NCBI GenBank assembly: GCA_034509735.1 | Contig: JACGWO010000011.1 | Location: 20,258,979 to 20,322,978 of the forward strand | From: Sesamum alatum | Taxonomy: Eukaryota > Streptophyta > Magnoliopsida > Lamiales > Pedaliaceae | Length of the DNA: 64,000 bases | Direction of reading: 5' to 3' | In this document: piece by piece, positions 13,201 to 24,862 of the stretch | How positions within the stretch are numbered: the stretch's first letter is position 1 | Layout: each line of letters starts with the position of its first letter | Position numbers and translations under genes: made by a program | The notes under the pieces: generated by a model | What the model was told of the DNA's origin: nothing | What the model saw: only the letters and a program-made list of their open reading frames with translations | The model's database searches: none

Positions 13201-13787
13201 CTATTCCATCACTGCAACTCCACCGACAGCTTTGATTTTCTCTATGATGCTGTTTGCCTCATCTTTCGTCACCTGTTGCTTGAGGATAACTGGTACTTTC
13301 TCAACCAAATCTTTAGCTTCCTTCAATCCTAGATCTGTAAAAGAGCGAATCTCTTTGATCACCTTTAGTTTTGCACCAGCATCAAATTTCTCTAACTTGA
13401 CGTCAAATGTGGTTTTCTCAGCCTTTTTCTCCTCAGCTTTAGAAGATCCAGCACGTGCCCCGGCTTGGGAACCCAAATCCACTCCTTCAACAGAAATAGA
13501 CTGCAATATGGGATGCATTACCTTATCCCTCAGCGCTGGGCCGATTTGCATTCGCTCTTCTGGGGGCAAGGATGCAATTTTTTCAGCAAGCTGAACAATC
13601 TTGTCCGAAGGTGGAGGTCTCGGTCCATAGGGATCGTAGAAAGCAGGGTACTTGTATCTCTTGGGCTTGGCTTTGGGATCTCTTGGAACAAAGTCGGTTG
13701 AAAACACCGATACTGCTGTAAAAAGTTGGTATTTCTGCACAGGGTGGGGCAAGAACGAGCAATTCGACATAGAGTACCGATTTTCAT
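13201..13787 (-). CDS. MRPL12: Mitochondrial large-subunit ribosomal protein bL12m (L7/L12), apparent frameshift
   Basis: Nuclear-encoded stalk protein of the mitochondrial ribosome that recruits translation factors. The plant signature [20 protein letters not shown] is followed by the N-terminal dimerisation segment, an Ala/Lys hinge ([17 protein letters not shown]) and a complete L7/L12 C-terminal domain with [17 protein letters not shown], ending GGVAVME. The in-frame ATG at 13770 gives 189 residues, but its N-terminus does not look like a presequence. The ATG at 13787 opens an Arg-rich, presequence-like stretch ([12 protein letters not shown]...QYRCFQP) that enters the mature frame only if one base is added near 13693-13700. 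Family members usually read ...[10 protein letters not shown] across this point. So this is either a one-base deletion (allele or pseudogene), an assembly error, or use of the 13770 start. The body of the protein is intact, which argues for a living gene. Confidence 0.85.
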
Positions 13788-13831
13788 GGTTTGCGGATTA
13801 GTAGTAACGATGGGCCAGGAAACACCAATGG

Positions 13832-16596
13832 CCTGACAGCAGCAAGATTATATATTTGTTGCACTCAGTGTAAATGCTTAGTGTATCCACATCAATCCAT
13901 CAACACCAGCAATCTTTGCCTTCCGCACCAACTTTCTACTTGAAAGGGGAAACAAAGAGACAAGCAAGAGACCATCTTAACAAAGATAATTGGAAAAAAA
14001 GAAAGAGATTGCAAAAGGAGAAGAAAGTATATGGATACAACACAACATACTGGACATGAAACATTCTGAATAAACAAATAACATGCTTCTTTGTTGATAT
14101 TTGCAAACACTTACAAGTATCAAAGAAACAAAATGATTTCAAAATGAAAGATGAAGAGATGGAGCCTCACCTAAGAAGTGGACTTGTGAATATTAATGAC
14201 CTTAAGGGGTTAACTGTATCTATTTTCTCAGTGCCAACTTTCTCCACAATTGCTCGACCCATAGAAAGACAGCCCTTTAGTTCCACTAGACACTCTGTGT
14301 TATTTTGGGTAATTAATAAAATACGATAGTTCATCAAGCATTTCCATGTGCTTTTTCACTAGGGCGCATCTTTATCCGGAGCGCAGAATATTAAGGAAAA
14401 TGAGCACTACAAACGAGTGCTTATATGAGCCATCTAACACCGTATAGAATTTTCTTTTAAGATATTTATGAGAACATCAGTTCCAACATATAAAAACCCA
14501 ATTTTTGGATTAATCCACAAAATATGCACCAAATAGTGTCTTTCTTTAATTCAAGATCATGAAATATAGCCTGCTGCCTCGAAAATTAGCTAATTGGAAG
14601 CAAAATGTAATATTGTAATTCTAAAAACTTGTACTAAGAACAGGAAATGGTTGTACCAACAACAAATGGACAAAATGTTAAGGTTTCACTGACCAAAAAC
14701 GTTAATGAGAACGTCTTAATAAAAACATTCATCCATGTCAAAATAGAAAAGATGACAATAATTTAAAACTGGTATTAAATGCAATCAACATAACTTTTTG
14801 GCAAAAAATTGAATATTTGTGTGTGTGTGTCTGTCTCTGTCTATATATATATATATATATATATAAACTTATCATCACCCCTGGCATTTTCAGTTAGCTT
14901 CATACATAATCATCCACTAAATAACTAGCTTCATACATTTTTCCTTTGCGTAGTTTTCCTTGCATAGATTGTGATATATGATAGCTTTCCTTGCATAGTT
15001 TTTCCTTTGCATAGCTTTCCTTGCATAACTTATTTATCTTTTCTGCATATATGATAGTTCCAAATGACAAAGCAGTAAAGGACATCCGCTACGGAAGTCA
15101 AACAATTCAATCAATCAAGATAATTTTTTATTTCGTTGTGATTTCTAATATTGTCAGCAAATACTACTTCATTCAGATAGGATTGCAAGCTCATAATTCT
15201 ACCTGATTCGCTACTGAAAATAGCAGGTGCGAATTGCTTGAAGTAACTCTGGACAGTTTGGCCAACAATTTGAAGTGGATATTATAATAGTCTCATGAAG
15301 GAGGATTCAGACAATGGAGAACAAAAATGCAGCCTTAACTATGACTAAAGGCTTTATTACTAGCAATGTGAAGAACAAATAACACTTTTTGATGTGATAA
15401 CATCCTCCTTATCAAACTGCAGGTCAAAATTTCGGAGATGACTTAAGTGTCATACGAGATGGTGATCATTTGTTTCTTGTACCAAACCTATGCGAAGATA
15501 TAGATAGTGGTGCGGGTTGCGTGATATCAAAGACTATATGATATGAGCATGCATAAATCGAAAGTAGAAGTTATAGTTCAAGAGAAACTGAAGGAACCCC
15601 CAAAAATAAACTATCTACCATGCAGCATAATAATTTGACTACTCTATTATAGAGCATAGTTCTATTTTCCTTGTCAATTAAATCTTCCAATCCTTCTTTA
15701 TTCACTCAATAGGATTCTGTCTCCTCTGAAATTGTATAGCATCTTCATGAAAAGCACAATTATTCATCATAAATACATCATGATGCATGCTTACATTGTT
15801 GACAGAGCAACTGCACAAGCTTACTTCTTCCCATTATAATAAGATTAAGCAAATGCCACTCACTTGCCTCTATTCTCAAAAACTTTCTCATGTCAAAAAC
15901 ATCATAGTTCAGCTTTCAGCACATTATTCTCCACGTGCTTACCATCAATAAAATGAAACATCAGAGACTTCCTTCGCATAATGCATTCAAAGAATAAACA
16001 CACACAGGAAAAAGCCAAAAAAAAAAAAAAAAAGAGCATAAATTCAACCCCTGCACTTAGTTGGACAATGTCAAGAAACACCAAAAAAGTTAACAGGAGA
16101 TCAATAAAATCCATCTTCTTTCTACATACAACCTTGCATACTTAAAATAAAGTGAACAACTTGACTCGAAAGCAGTAGAACAAACCTAAAGCACTCCATA
16201 TTAGCTGAACATGAAAAAAAGAATAACTTTGACGCTATAATTACACACATTTGTTTGGCAACAGAACAGATTGGACTAAGAGAACCCACACATTCCAAGA
16301 GTTCATTTGAAATCTCATACACAACGTTTGAATATCTAATATAAAGAATCAGTTTCAATCACATACCATATTATCTGCAATTCGTTCGCCGAATGATCAT
16401 AAACAACTGCGTATACCTCAAATATCATGAACAGAAACACTATCGCAAAGCAACTAATCACACTCGTGGAAAATACAAAAGCATAAATTCGTTTTTATCT
16501 AGTTTATATAACCTCTAATCTGAAGAATGGAAGTTAAAACTCTAATCCTTAGTACAATCGACTCAGATTGGAAACGAGGTTGGACTAGATGCTTAC
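13832..16596 (-). other. Probable 5'-UTR intron of bL12m
   Basis: A good acceptor (TTGCTGCTGTCAG, ending at 13833) lies upstream of both candidate starts, and a consensus donor (AAG followed by GTAAGC, at 16596-16595) lies about 2.76 kb further upstream. No conserved coding sequence lies between. Contents are AT-rich with a GT/TA microsatellite (about 14817-14865) and short degenerate repeats of TTTCCTTGCATAG (about 14930-15030). Splicing is inferred, not shown. Confidence 0.5.
14817..14865. repeat. Compound GT/CT/TA microsatellite
   Basis: A GT run passes into CTGTCTCTGTC and then about ten TA units. It lies inside the probable bL12m 5'-UTR intron and is likely length-variable. Confidence 0.8.
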
Positions 16597-16725
16597 CTTG
16601 GAACTGATTTGTTCTTAGTGCCGCGCGCAATGACTGAAGATAGGGGGTCGACGGCCGATGGCGGTGTCGGCGGCGAAGGTAGAAGAGAGTGGAAGACGAG
16701 AAATGGAAGGAAACTTCTTGCTGGG
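16597..16725 (-). other. Predicted bL12m 5'-UTR exon and promoter-proximal region
   Basis: A relatively GC-rich block on the minus strand (containing CCGACACCGCC and CGACCCCC) ends at a consensus donor AAG/GTAAGC at 16597/16596. It is a good candidate for a short non-coding first exon of bL12m. The transcription start cannot be fixed. The MULE terminus begins at 16780, so sequence further upstream is transposon-derived. Confidence 0.45.
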
Positions 16726-18118
16726 AGGGAGGGTTTTTGTGTTTTAATTAAGATTTCTTTTTCTTATTATTTTAAATAAGGATAAATTGCATAATATTCA
16801 CATGTGTTTTTAAAATTCAGCTAAAAATCCCTCATATTTTAAAAAGTATACAAATGAAAAAATCATATGTTTTGATAACTCCAGTTCACTTGTCCTTTCT
16901 ATTAAAAGCCACCAACAATGTTAAAAAAAAAAAATTGAAATACTCATTATGCTTCTTTAGCCTTTAACATCAGTTCATTCACCATCTTCCCTCAATCGAA
17001 GAGAGACAAAAGCTCACAGAAAGAAAGAAAAAGGACGGAAAAGCGATTATGGTTAAACCCAAGTCGAGTTTAGGGGGGAAATTGATAGGAAAAATGTAGA
17101 TTATATACATTTTGGAGATAAGCGAACCAGTCATTAGTGATTTGGAGGACGACATTCCGCAATTTTGGGAAAGACAAGGGCATACGAAGACGGGTAAGTT
17201 ATCCCTACTATAATTTTGTCTCGATTAACTGGTGTGCTTCTATTTCTGTAAATGGTTTTGTTTTATATGGTTTAGATTGTAAATTTAATTTCGTTTGTTG
17301 GGTTGTGATGTTGAATGATGAATATAAGGTTTTGTTTAGAAATGAATGCTTTTGGTGGCTTTATATTGTTTCTTGTTAGGGGATTCGAAATTTAAGTATT
17401 TTGATGATGATTTATGTATTTGTGGACAAAAACAACATGGTCTGGTCCCTCGCCCTGAATATGTTCCACACTACTTTAAAGCATAGTATTTTATGCATTG
17501 ATGAATGGTTCCACCCTCCACTATTTTATGTTCATTTCTGTATTATAAGTAAGTTTTTATTTTTAAATGTGCAGATAATGGTTATGGGGGAATATGCAGA
17601 CTTTTATGTGTGGCTAGGGGGGCTTATTGAATGGGTCCCCACTATTAGGTATGTTGGAGGTTCCAAAGTGTGGTTCCCTAATGTAGATAAGGACATGTTA
17701 TTTTATAATAATCTTATAGACATGTACCAAAAAGGTGGGGGTAAGGATAGTAATTTAGTAATATATTATACATTACTAGTGAAACATTAAATGAAGGACT
17801 AAGGTCGTGTTTACGGCGTTGGATTAACCCAGATATCTGGATTAATATGGGCATGTTTGGCGTTTACCAGAAAAATGGCCGGCCGGTACAAATGCACGCG
17901 GTCCTCTATTGCGCCCCAAAAAACCCCCTACACCAATCTCGGGTCCCAGGCACCTATTAGTAATATGTGGGTCTCACGCCCATCCACACTAATTTTTTTA
18001 GCTGAATTTGCCCCTTATATGACCGTTCAAAATTTTCTATGTGCTCCCATATTTTCATATAATTACACGCTGGATTTAAATGTTGTGTCAGATGCCATTT
18101 ACTTTTCATTTCTTTCTC

Positions 18119-18124
<6 letters not shown>

Positions 18125-18179
<55 letters not shown>
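18125..18179. repeat. (CT)n microsatellite, about 27 units
   Basis: An uninterrupted CT run upstream of the AP2-like fragment. CT tracts of this kind are common in 5'-UTRs of plant genes, so it may have been captured together with the leader of the AP2-type gene. The overlapping ORFs are artefacts of the repeat. Confidence 0.9.
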
Positions 18180-18181
<2 letters not shown>

Positions 18182-18542
18182 CCTCTTACCAACGACATCA
18201 CTCATCACTGTCAGTACTCCTCCATAATTTATGATTCCTCTTTACAATGCCTCAACTCAGTATGTATTTATATTAAAACCCAAGAATTGAAGATGTACTT
18301 GTGTGGCAAACACATATAATTGTATGTGATATATCCTTCAGTTTCAAGCCTTGAAATCCCCAATAACTCACCTTTGATCATCACCTCTTTCTCACCATTA
18401 CTTAGTAATTTCGAAGACCCTTTTCTCCTAATGTTGTGCGCCTACCTCTGGTGAACACTACTACTTGTTTGTTTTTGTATATATAATTACTCAGCAAGCC
18501 TTTGATAGCCGGACTACAACTTTCATAGAGGCCGATACAGAG

Positions 18543-18751
18543 ATGTTTGATCTTAATCTCAGAATAGATTACATTGGGGAGACGAATACGTGGGTGGGAC
18601 AGTCGCCGACGACCTCCCTCTCGTCGGTGGTGAACGGGGAGGGAGAAATTAGCTCCAGCAACGATGATGCATGCTCCGCAGCGCCTCCCCCACCTTCACA
18701 TTCAGCTTCGACATCCTCAATGGTGAAAAGATGAAGAACAAGGATGCGTAG
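18543..18751 (+). pseudogene. AP2/TOE-type transcription factor, N-terminal exon fragment (frameshifted)
   Basis: Starts MFDLNLRIDYIGE, with the DLNL motif that opens many AP2/TOE-clade (miR172-target) proteins, followed by a Ser-rich stretch (TSLSSVVNGEGE, SSSNDDACSAAPPPP). In the next reading frame comes FTFSFDILNGEK, matching the conserved FxFDIL block that follows in this clade; the frame change falls in the run of C residues near 18690. A stop follows at 18749-18751. There are no AP2 DNA-binding domains or later exons. It lies inside the PIF/Harbinger-like insert, which points to capture of a gene fragment. Motif order is seen directly; the family assignment is from memory of the clade, and capture is inferred. 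Confidence 0.7.
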
Positions 18752-20309
18752 AATGATGATGTTTATCTATGGTAGTGGTTGAGCATTCAAAGATGATGCG
18801 ATATTTTTCTATAGCAAGGGCATAACAGACATTGGTTGGTAATACGACATTATGTGCTAGATAGTAAACAACAAGGGGCTCGTTACTATTAATAATACAA
18901 CACATACTACAAACAAAGTAAACAGAATATTATAGAACTTAGTAAGGAATTATATGGCAATTAGTATGGACATACTATTGTATTGGACAATCCAATATAA
19001 CACGGTAAACATGGGCTAAATGTATTAGATGGGGACAGTGGCATTAGGGACTTGTTGAGGGAGTACAAGGGCTTCAATGTAATTTCCATATACATTGAAG
19101 AGCTTTCAAGGCCCATTTTAACACTTGACCCACATGGTAATGTGATACAAAGTGATGAAAATATGCCACAAATTACATGTGAGGGTGCTGATTTTGAGTT
19201 TCTGGGGGATCCAAGGGTTGCTGCAGGTGAATAGGGGTTGAGGGTGAAGGTGAGGGTGCTGATGTAGGCGTTGAGGGGGTTGAAACAGAGAATGGGGGGC
19301 TGATGCAGCGGGTTGAGGGGGTTGATGCAGTTCTTCATGCAGGGGTTGAGGGGGCTAAAATAAAGAATGAGGGGGCTGAGGGTAGTGATGATGGGGATGG
19401 ATCATAATCAAATTCTGATTCATGCTCAGTATTAGAGTGTCCTTCTTGGATGTTGGAAGATTTAGAGTGGCCTTGGGATGATGATATAATTGTGAATAGA
19501 CCTGAAGACCATAGCAGGACATTGCGGAAAACACTTAGGAAAATCATAAGAGAGAAAGCGGCCAGGAGCAAACTCCATTTGGGTGGTTGCCTGAAATTGG
19601 ATGTCATCACTGGGCCAGATGTTTCATTGCAGCAAGAATTAAGTGTGATATTCTGATTAATAACATGAATGAATCTTTCAACCACATCATATCTAAAGCA
19701 AGGGAGATGCCTATTATAGACATATTTGAGTGGATACCAAGAAAGTTCATGACAAGAATTCAGATGAAAAGAGAAGGGATGGAGAAATTTGAAGGGGTTG
19801 TTTGTCCTAATATAAGTAAGAAGATTGTCGTACAAAGACATGAAAGTAGGAATTGTTTCCCATTTTTGGGTTGGTGAGGACAAATTTGAGGTTATGCATT
19901 TTATGCAAAACCACATTGTTTACTTGAAGGACAAACACTGTAGCTGTGGAATGTTTCAGCTTGTAGGCTTTCCATGCTGCCATGCAGTTGCAACAATTGA
20001 CTTTCACAGAATAAATGTTGATGATTTTGTGGATGATAGTCTGAAAAATGATGTCTATCTAAGAGTGTACAACCATTTGATAAATCCGATTCCTGGAATA
20101 CATGATTTTGAGGATTCAAAGATGGGATAAGTGGATCCTCCTAGTGTACGAATCCAAGTGGAAGGCCAAAAAAGGCAAGGAGGAAAGATGCCAATGATAT
20201 AAGGGATAGAATACAAGTCTCATGAAGGGGCTTACACATACATGTGCTATCTGTTTTGGCCAAGGACATAACAAAAGGATTTGTAAGGATCCACCTCATC
20301 CCAATTCCA

Positions 20310-21245
20310 AGTTCAAAGAGGTATTGCTACTTGCATTGACTACTTTAATGCATACTTGTAATGTTTACAGAATCCCAACATTATGAGACACAATGTCAGG
20401 AATGCACATGGATCAAGAAGGGAAAATGCAACAAGGACAGTGCATGAAGATTCCACTACCTTTGAGATTGCAACAATGCAATCAGTAAGCCTTGTTGAGT
20501 TAAAAAAAAGTTTTTTTTCAATGTTTCTTCTGATACATTCCATAATTTTCTTATGTTTTATTATATAATGTCACCACACCCTTCACAAACCCAACCTTCT
20601 CAACAATCTTCGCAGCCTTAGCCTCAGCCCCAACCTTATCAACAGTCTCCACCCAACCAAAAATCCTCCAATTCTCAAAGGAGAATCCGGTTCAAGTAAT
20701 TTTCTTAATGTATTTTATATTTTCTCTAAACTTTCATAAACATACACATGCATTAATGCATTTACCATATTTTTTAAACCTGCAGCTACCTAAGGCTCAA
20801 AGGAAGCAAACGAATCCAACATCTTTATCTAGTAAACTGGATAAAGAAAATAACATATGCCACCAGAACCAACAACAGGGGTGTTTAAGAGAAAGTGTTG
20901 TTCACAAACTAGCATATCTTCGAAGATGAAAAATCTCCCCAACTCATATAAGCTAAAACCAGCCAGCCAAGGGTCTTCAGCAAATGAAAATGGAGGTGCA
21001 AGTAATGGCTAGTGTTGAGATTTCTATTTTTAGTTTTGTTGGGTGCAATGTATATGAATCGACAAAATTGGTGGTTTGATTGTTGGATGTGTTGCTTTTT
21101 GTCATAGTTTAACTCATTTTGGATGTTGGATAATACTTCATTTGGTCCAGGTTTAATGGAAGTTTTTTGCTTTTGTCAAACATTTTAGAACTTCTGTTAT
21201 TTTAGCATTTATTTCATATGAGAACAGGTACACAAACATTCAAAT
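20310..21245 (+). other. MULE internal region downstream of the transposase
   Basis: Low-complexity, Pro/Gln-rich reading frames (near 20.58-20.70 kb) and AT-rich sequence, probably the degraded transposase C-terminal tail and 3'-UTR. No intact ORF is supported. Confidence 0.4.
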
Positions 21246-21499
21246 TCACTTCAGAATTACAACAAAATTTAAAACAAAACAACCATAATTAATGACTTTA
21301 ACATTTCTTGCCTCCAAATGCTTCTTCTTAGCCGTTATGTCATCGCATATGGATAGTAGATCGATAAACCTTTCTTCTAGTCCTCTTGCACTGTATTCAA
21401 CTTCTTCCGTTTCTGGGCTCTGGAATGTGCTTGAACTTGTATTTTCTGAATTTTTTTCCAAAAAAATTAATAGGCTCCCACTACAAAAAAAAATCAGGT

Positions 21500-22075
21500 T
21501 TTGGAACGGATATTTTGTAACGGCCAAGAAGCCGTTACAATATAAACAGTCATTGTAATATTTTTGGAACGGAGGAAGTAATATGGCGGCTTAATCTCGG
21601 ATACGAGAAAATTGTGTACGAGCGTGTGAAAAACCAATTAAAAAGCCGTTACAAAAACGTGATGTATGTATAGCTGTTACAAAAATAAGGTCGTTACTAA
21701 TTGTAACGGCCTTTGAAATTGTCTCGTAAACTTGTAACGGCCAACCACCAATTTAAAGATCTTTGTTACAATAGCCGTAACAAAAACATATATTGTAACG
21801 GCTCTTTAAACGGTGTTACAATTTTGTAGCGGTTTCTATTAAATGTGATTCTCCGTTACAAGAACTGTAGCACAAAACCGCTACAAAACGTAATTAGGAG
21901 GGGCTGATGCAAAGACAGTTACAATTGGAATGACTAATTTTTTAAAATATAACCGTTAAAAAGACCGTAGCAAAAATTATTGTATCTAACGGCTATATTC
22001 CAACGGTAATATTTCAACGGTTATTTTGTTGCTACTAAAGCAGTTACAAAAGCCGTTACATATGGTTCTATATAT
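21500..22075. repeat. CACTA 5' subterminal repeat array (CCGTTACAA)
   Basis: Many copies of GCCGTTACAA, CGGTTA and TTGTAACGGC variants in both orientations lie between the left terminus and the transposase leader. In En/Spm elements such motifs are bound by the TNPA-type protein to pair the ends; here that role is inferred from position and repetition. Confidence 0.85.
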
Positions 22076-22324
22076 TATGTTGCATGATACTTTCAATTTA
22101 TTTCATTTGTTCCACTCTTGATTAACCACACACACTCTCAATCTCTCTCGACCACAATTAGTGCACATACACTTGTTCGGTTATCGTTAATTTATTGAGC
22201 TGCTCTGACCAGGTAACAACTTCAACCTTTTTTTTTTAAAGTAAACGCCGTTTAATTATTTTTATTCTAAATGTATGTTTGCGTATATGTAGTTTTGATC
22301 GTGTTAAGGCAATTGAGAAGATAG

Positions 22325-24862
22325 ATGTATGAGAAAAACCTCCGGAATAGGGCGGGTCTTACACCGCAGTTTGAGGATGGTGTTAAAACTTTCATAAAGT
22401 GGGCTTAGTCCCAGCGTCAATATATGGACGAAGATAAGATTAGGTGCCCATGTGTGAAGTGCAAAAATGAAAGGTTCAAAATACCTGACAAGGTAAATTT
22501 TGACTTATATAGGCGCGGGTTTGTTCCGCAATATTATAATTGGACTTGTCACAGCGAGGAGAGGGTGCAGGAGTACTTTAATGTTGTGACCGCCCCTCCA
22601 GCGCAGGAGGAGCAAACCACATCTACTCAGGAGGAGGGTAGTTCGCATTGGGGTGATCAACAACAGATGGATTGGACGCAGAGGTTGGTTTATGATGCAA
22701 TCGGGTCGGGTTATTTTTCTTCTTACGACCTGACGATGGTATGAGGTCATGTCCTACATGGTACAGGGGTGGGCGATATGATTATGTGTCAGGGTTGTCA
22801 GACCGTTTTTTTGATGTAGTGCGCGCTGCCGACCAGCGGTTGTACCCAATCTCAGTTGGGGATTGTTGCTAGTTTGGTGAATATCAAGGCTGAGGGCAAT
22901 TTATCCGAGTGCACATATGATCGAATGTGCCAGTGGGTTGATCATATATTGCCCCGCGATCACACTTTCCCTACTGATTACTACAGTACGAAGAAATTAA
23001 TTAGAGATTTGGGATTACCTGTTGATAAGATTGATGCGTGTAAAAATGGTTGCATGCTGTACTAGAAGGACGACATTGATCTAGAGTACTGCAAGTTTTG
23101 TGGAGAGGCTAGGTACAAGCCGACCAGACAGCGAGACCCCCACCGAAAGAAGTCCCCTTATGCCGTTCTTAGGTACCTGCCTCTCACACCCCGACTGCAA
23201 AGGTTGTATGCTTCGACAGCGACTACTGAGCACATGACGTGGCATGTCACACATTAGACGGAGGAAGGCTCCATGTGCCATCCGTTCGAGCAGAGGCTGG
23301 GAGGCATTTCAACCAGACATATCCCGACTTTGCATTGGAGCCCCGTAATGTTAGACTAGGATTGTGCATAGACGGGTTTGCGCCGCACGGTCAGTATGGT
23401 AAACTTACTCATGTTGGCCCGTTATACTTACACCGTATAATCTCCCGCCAGGAATGTGCATGAAGTCTAAGTACATATTCCTCATGTTGGTGATCCCTGG
23501 CCCGTCAAATCCGAAGCGTCTGATCGATGTTTATCTAGAGCCGTTGATCGAGGAGCTTTTGCAATTGTGGCATTTGGGCGTACGGACGCACGATACTGCT
23601 ACGAACCAAGCATTCATGATGCGCGCGACATTAATGTGGACCGTGAATGACCTACCTGCTTATGGGATGGCGTCTGGATGGAGTACCGCTGGTATTATGG
23701 GGTGTCCACTTTGTATGGATGACACACAGCATTCCATCTGCAGCATGGTAGGAAGGCGTGCTACTTTGACTGCCAGAGACAGTTTTTACCACTGGACCAT
23801 CCTTACCGCAGGAATAAGAAAGCCTTCACTAGAAATCGAGTGGAAAAGAAGGTTGCACGCCCGCGATTGACTGGAGAGTAGATTTGCGATCGGGTAGCAG
23901 ACTTCAGTCCTGCTGTCGAAGAACCTATGACACTTCCACCAAGATATGGTACCATCCATAAGTGGACGAAGAAAAGTATATTTTAGGATCTTCCATACTG
24001 GTCAACGCTTCTGATACGGCACAACCTTGATGTTATGCACATTGAGAAAAACGTATTTGACAACATATTTAACACCGTGATGAATATAAAGGGAAAAACC
24101 AAAGACAATCTGAATGCACGCAAAGACTTGAAAACTATATGCAATCAGTCAGAGCTTGAGTTGGACGAACAAAGACCGAACGTGATGCCAAAAGCAGTGT
24201 AATACCTTGACGAAGGAGCAGAAGAGGAGGATATATGATTGGATTCGTTGTCTGAGGTTTCCTGATGGTTATGCATCTAACATTGCCCGTTATGTCGATT
24301 TCACGGAGTTAAGGATGCACGACATGAAGAGCTACGTCTGTCACGTATTTATGCAGAAGTTGATCCCAATTGCCTTCCGTGAGATGCTTCCGGAGCATGT
24401 GTGGAATGCATTAACGGAGGTGAGTTTACTATTCCAGCACATATGCTCGACTACGCTTGACGTCACCACACTACAGGAGTTGGAAAACCGCGTAGCCGTG
24501 ATCATGTGTAACCTTGAGAAAATCTTTCCGCCAGCTTTCTTCGACACAATGGAGCACCTCATTGTTCACTTGCCATATGAGGCTCGTGTAGGAGGGCCAG
24601 TGCAGTATAAGTGGATGTACCCATTTGAGAGGTAATTAACGCTCACGTATTTAATTTGTTGCACTCCTAATTGTCACCCGTATGTTAATAATTAAATATG
24701 TTTCCTGAATAGATTCCTTCACGGTTTGAAGAAGAAAGTGAAGAACAAAGCACACGTCGAGGCGTCAATTGTTAAGGTGTACATTATGGGGAAATCGGGC
24801 TATTCACTTCCCACTACTTTGAGCCGCACGTTCTTTGCAAGCGCAGCAGACCACTCGAAATG
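22325..24862 (+). pseudogene. TNP2-like CACTA transposase (broken)
   Basis: Fragments in family order: an N-terminal transposase-associated domain (KIRCPCVKCKN, with VNFDLYRRGFVPQYYNW), a cysteine segment EYCKFCGEARYKP, DGFAPHG, the core block VIPGPSNPKRLIDVYLEPL, then LMWTVNDLPAYGMASGWST and GCPLCMDD, NVMHIEKNVFDNIFNT, and a DUF4218 region (YDWIRCLRFPDGYASNIARY, CHVFMQKLIPIAFREMLP, YKWMYPFER). After a short intron come RFLHGLKKKVKNKAHVEASI and decay. A stop interrupts the first exon (KWA then TAG near 22408) and further stops and frameshifts occur around 22.75-23.5 kb and 23.87-24.2 kb. It is clearly non-functional as it stands. Confidence 0.9.

Larger units (their letters stand above)
17803..19016. 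mobile_element. PIF/Harbinger-like non-autonomous element carrying an AP2-gene fragment
   Basis: The 1,214-bp insert has imperfect terminal inverted repeats (GGTCGTGTTTAC on the left; GCCCATGTTTAC as reverse complement of the right; 9 of 12 match, with further GTT and GGATT matches inward). It is flanked by TAA on both sides (17800-17802 and 19017-19019), the 3-bp target typical of PIF/Harbinger. Taking it out with one TAA copy rejoins an open MULE frame across the site (NEGLNVLDGDSGIRDLL), which independently supports the boundaries. Inside are a 12-bp palindrome CCAGATATCTGG (17829-17840), a long CT microsatellite and an AP2/TOE first-exon fragment. No transposase is encoded. Confidence 0.8.
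17578..20310 (+). pseudogene. Decayed MULE transposase (MURA-like) with SWIM zinc finger
   Basis: Fragments appear in the order expected for a plant MULE transposase. The N-terminal part starts after an acceptor at 17574 with an ATG at 17578 (GGLIEWVPTIRYVGGSKVW, FPNVDKDMLFYNNLIDMY). It resumes after the inserted element at about 19020 with LDGDSGIRDLLREYKGFNV. Near 19.6-19.8 kb comes NNMNESFNHIISKAREMP, then a SWIM finger CSCGMFQLVGFPCCHAVA (19939-19989), and a zinc knuckle CAICFGQGHNKRIC (20243-20284, CX2CX4HX4C). Several frameshifts and stops break the frame. Only about 80 codons separate the N-terminal acidic region from NNMNESFN, where intact proteins hold the DDE catalytic core, so the core appears deleted. 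The element cannot be autonomous. Confidence 0.85.

Noticed and set aside
13530..13787. Treating the 85-codon frame beginning [12 protein letters not shown] as a separate gene
   Set aside because: Only its first 30 or so codons make sense, as the displaced presequence of bL12m; the rest is an out-of-frame reading of the bL12m body.
17957..18319. ORFs encoding runs of Ser-Leu or Arg-Glu
   Set aside because: They are translations of the CT microsatellite.
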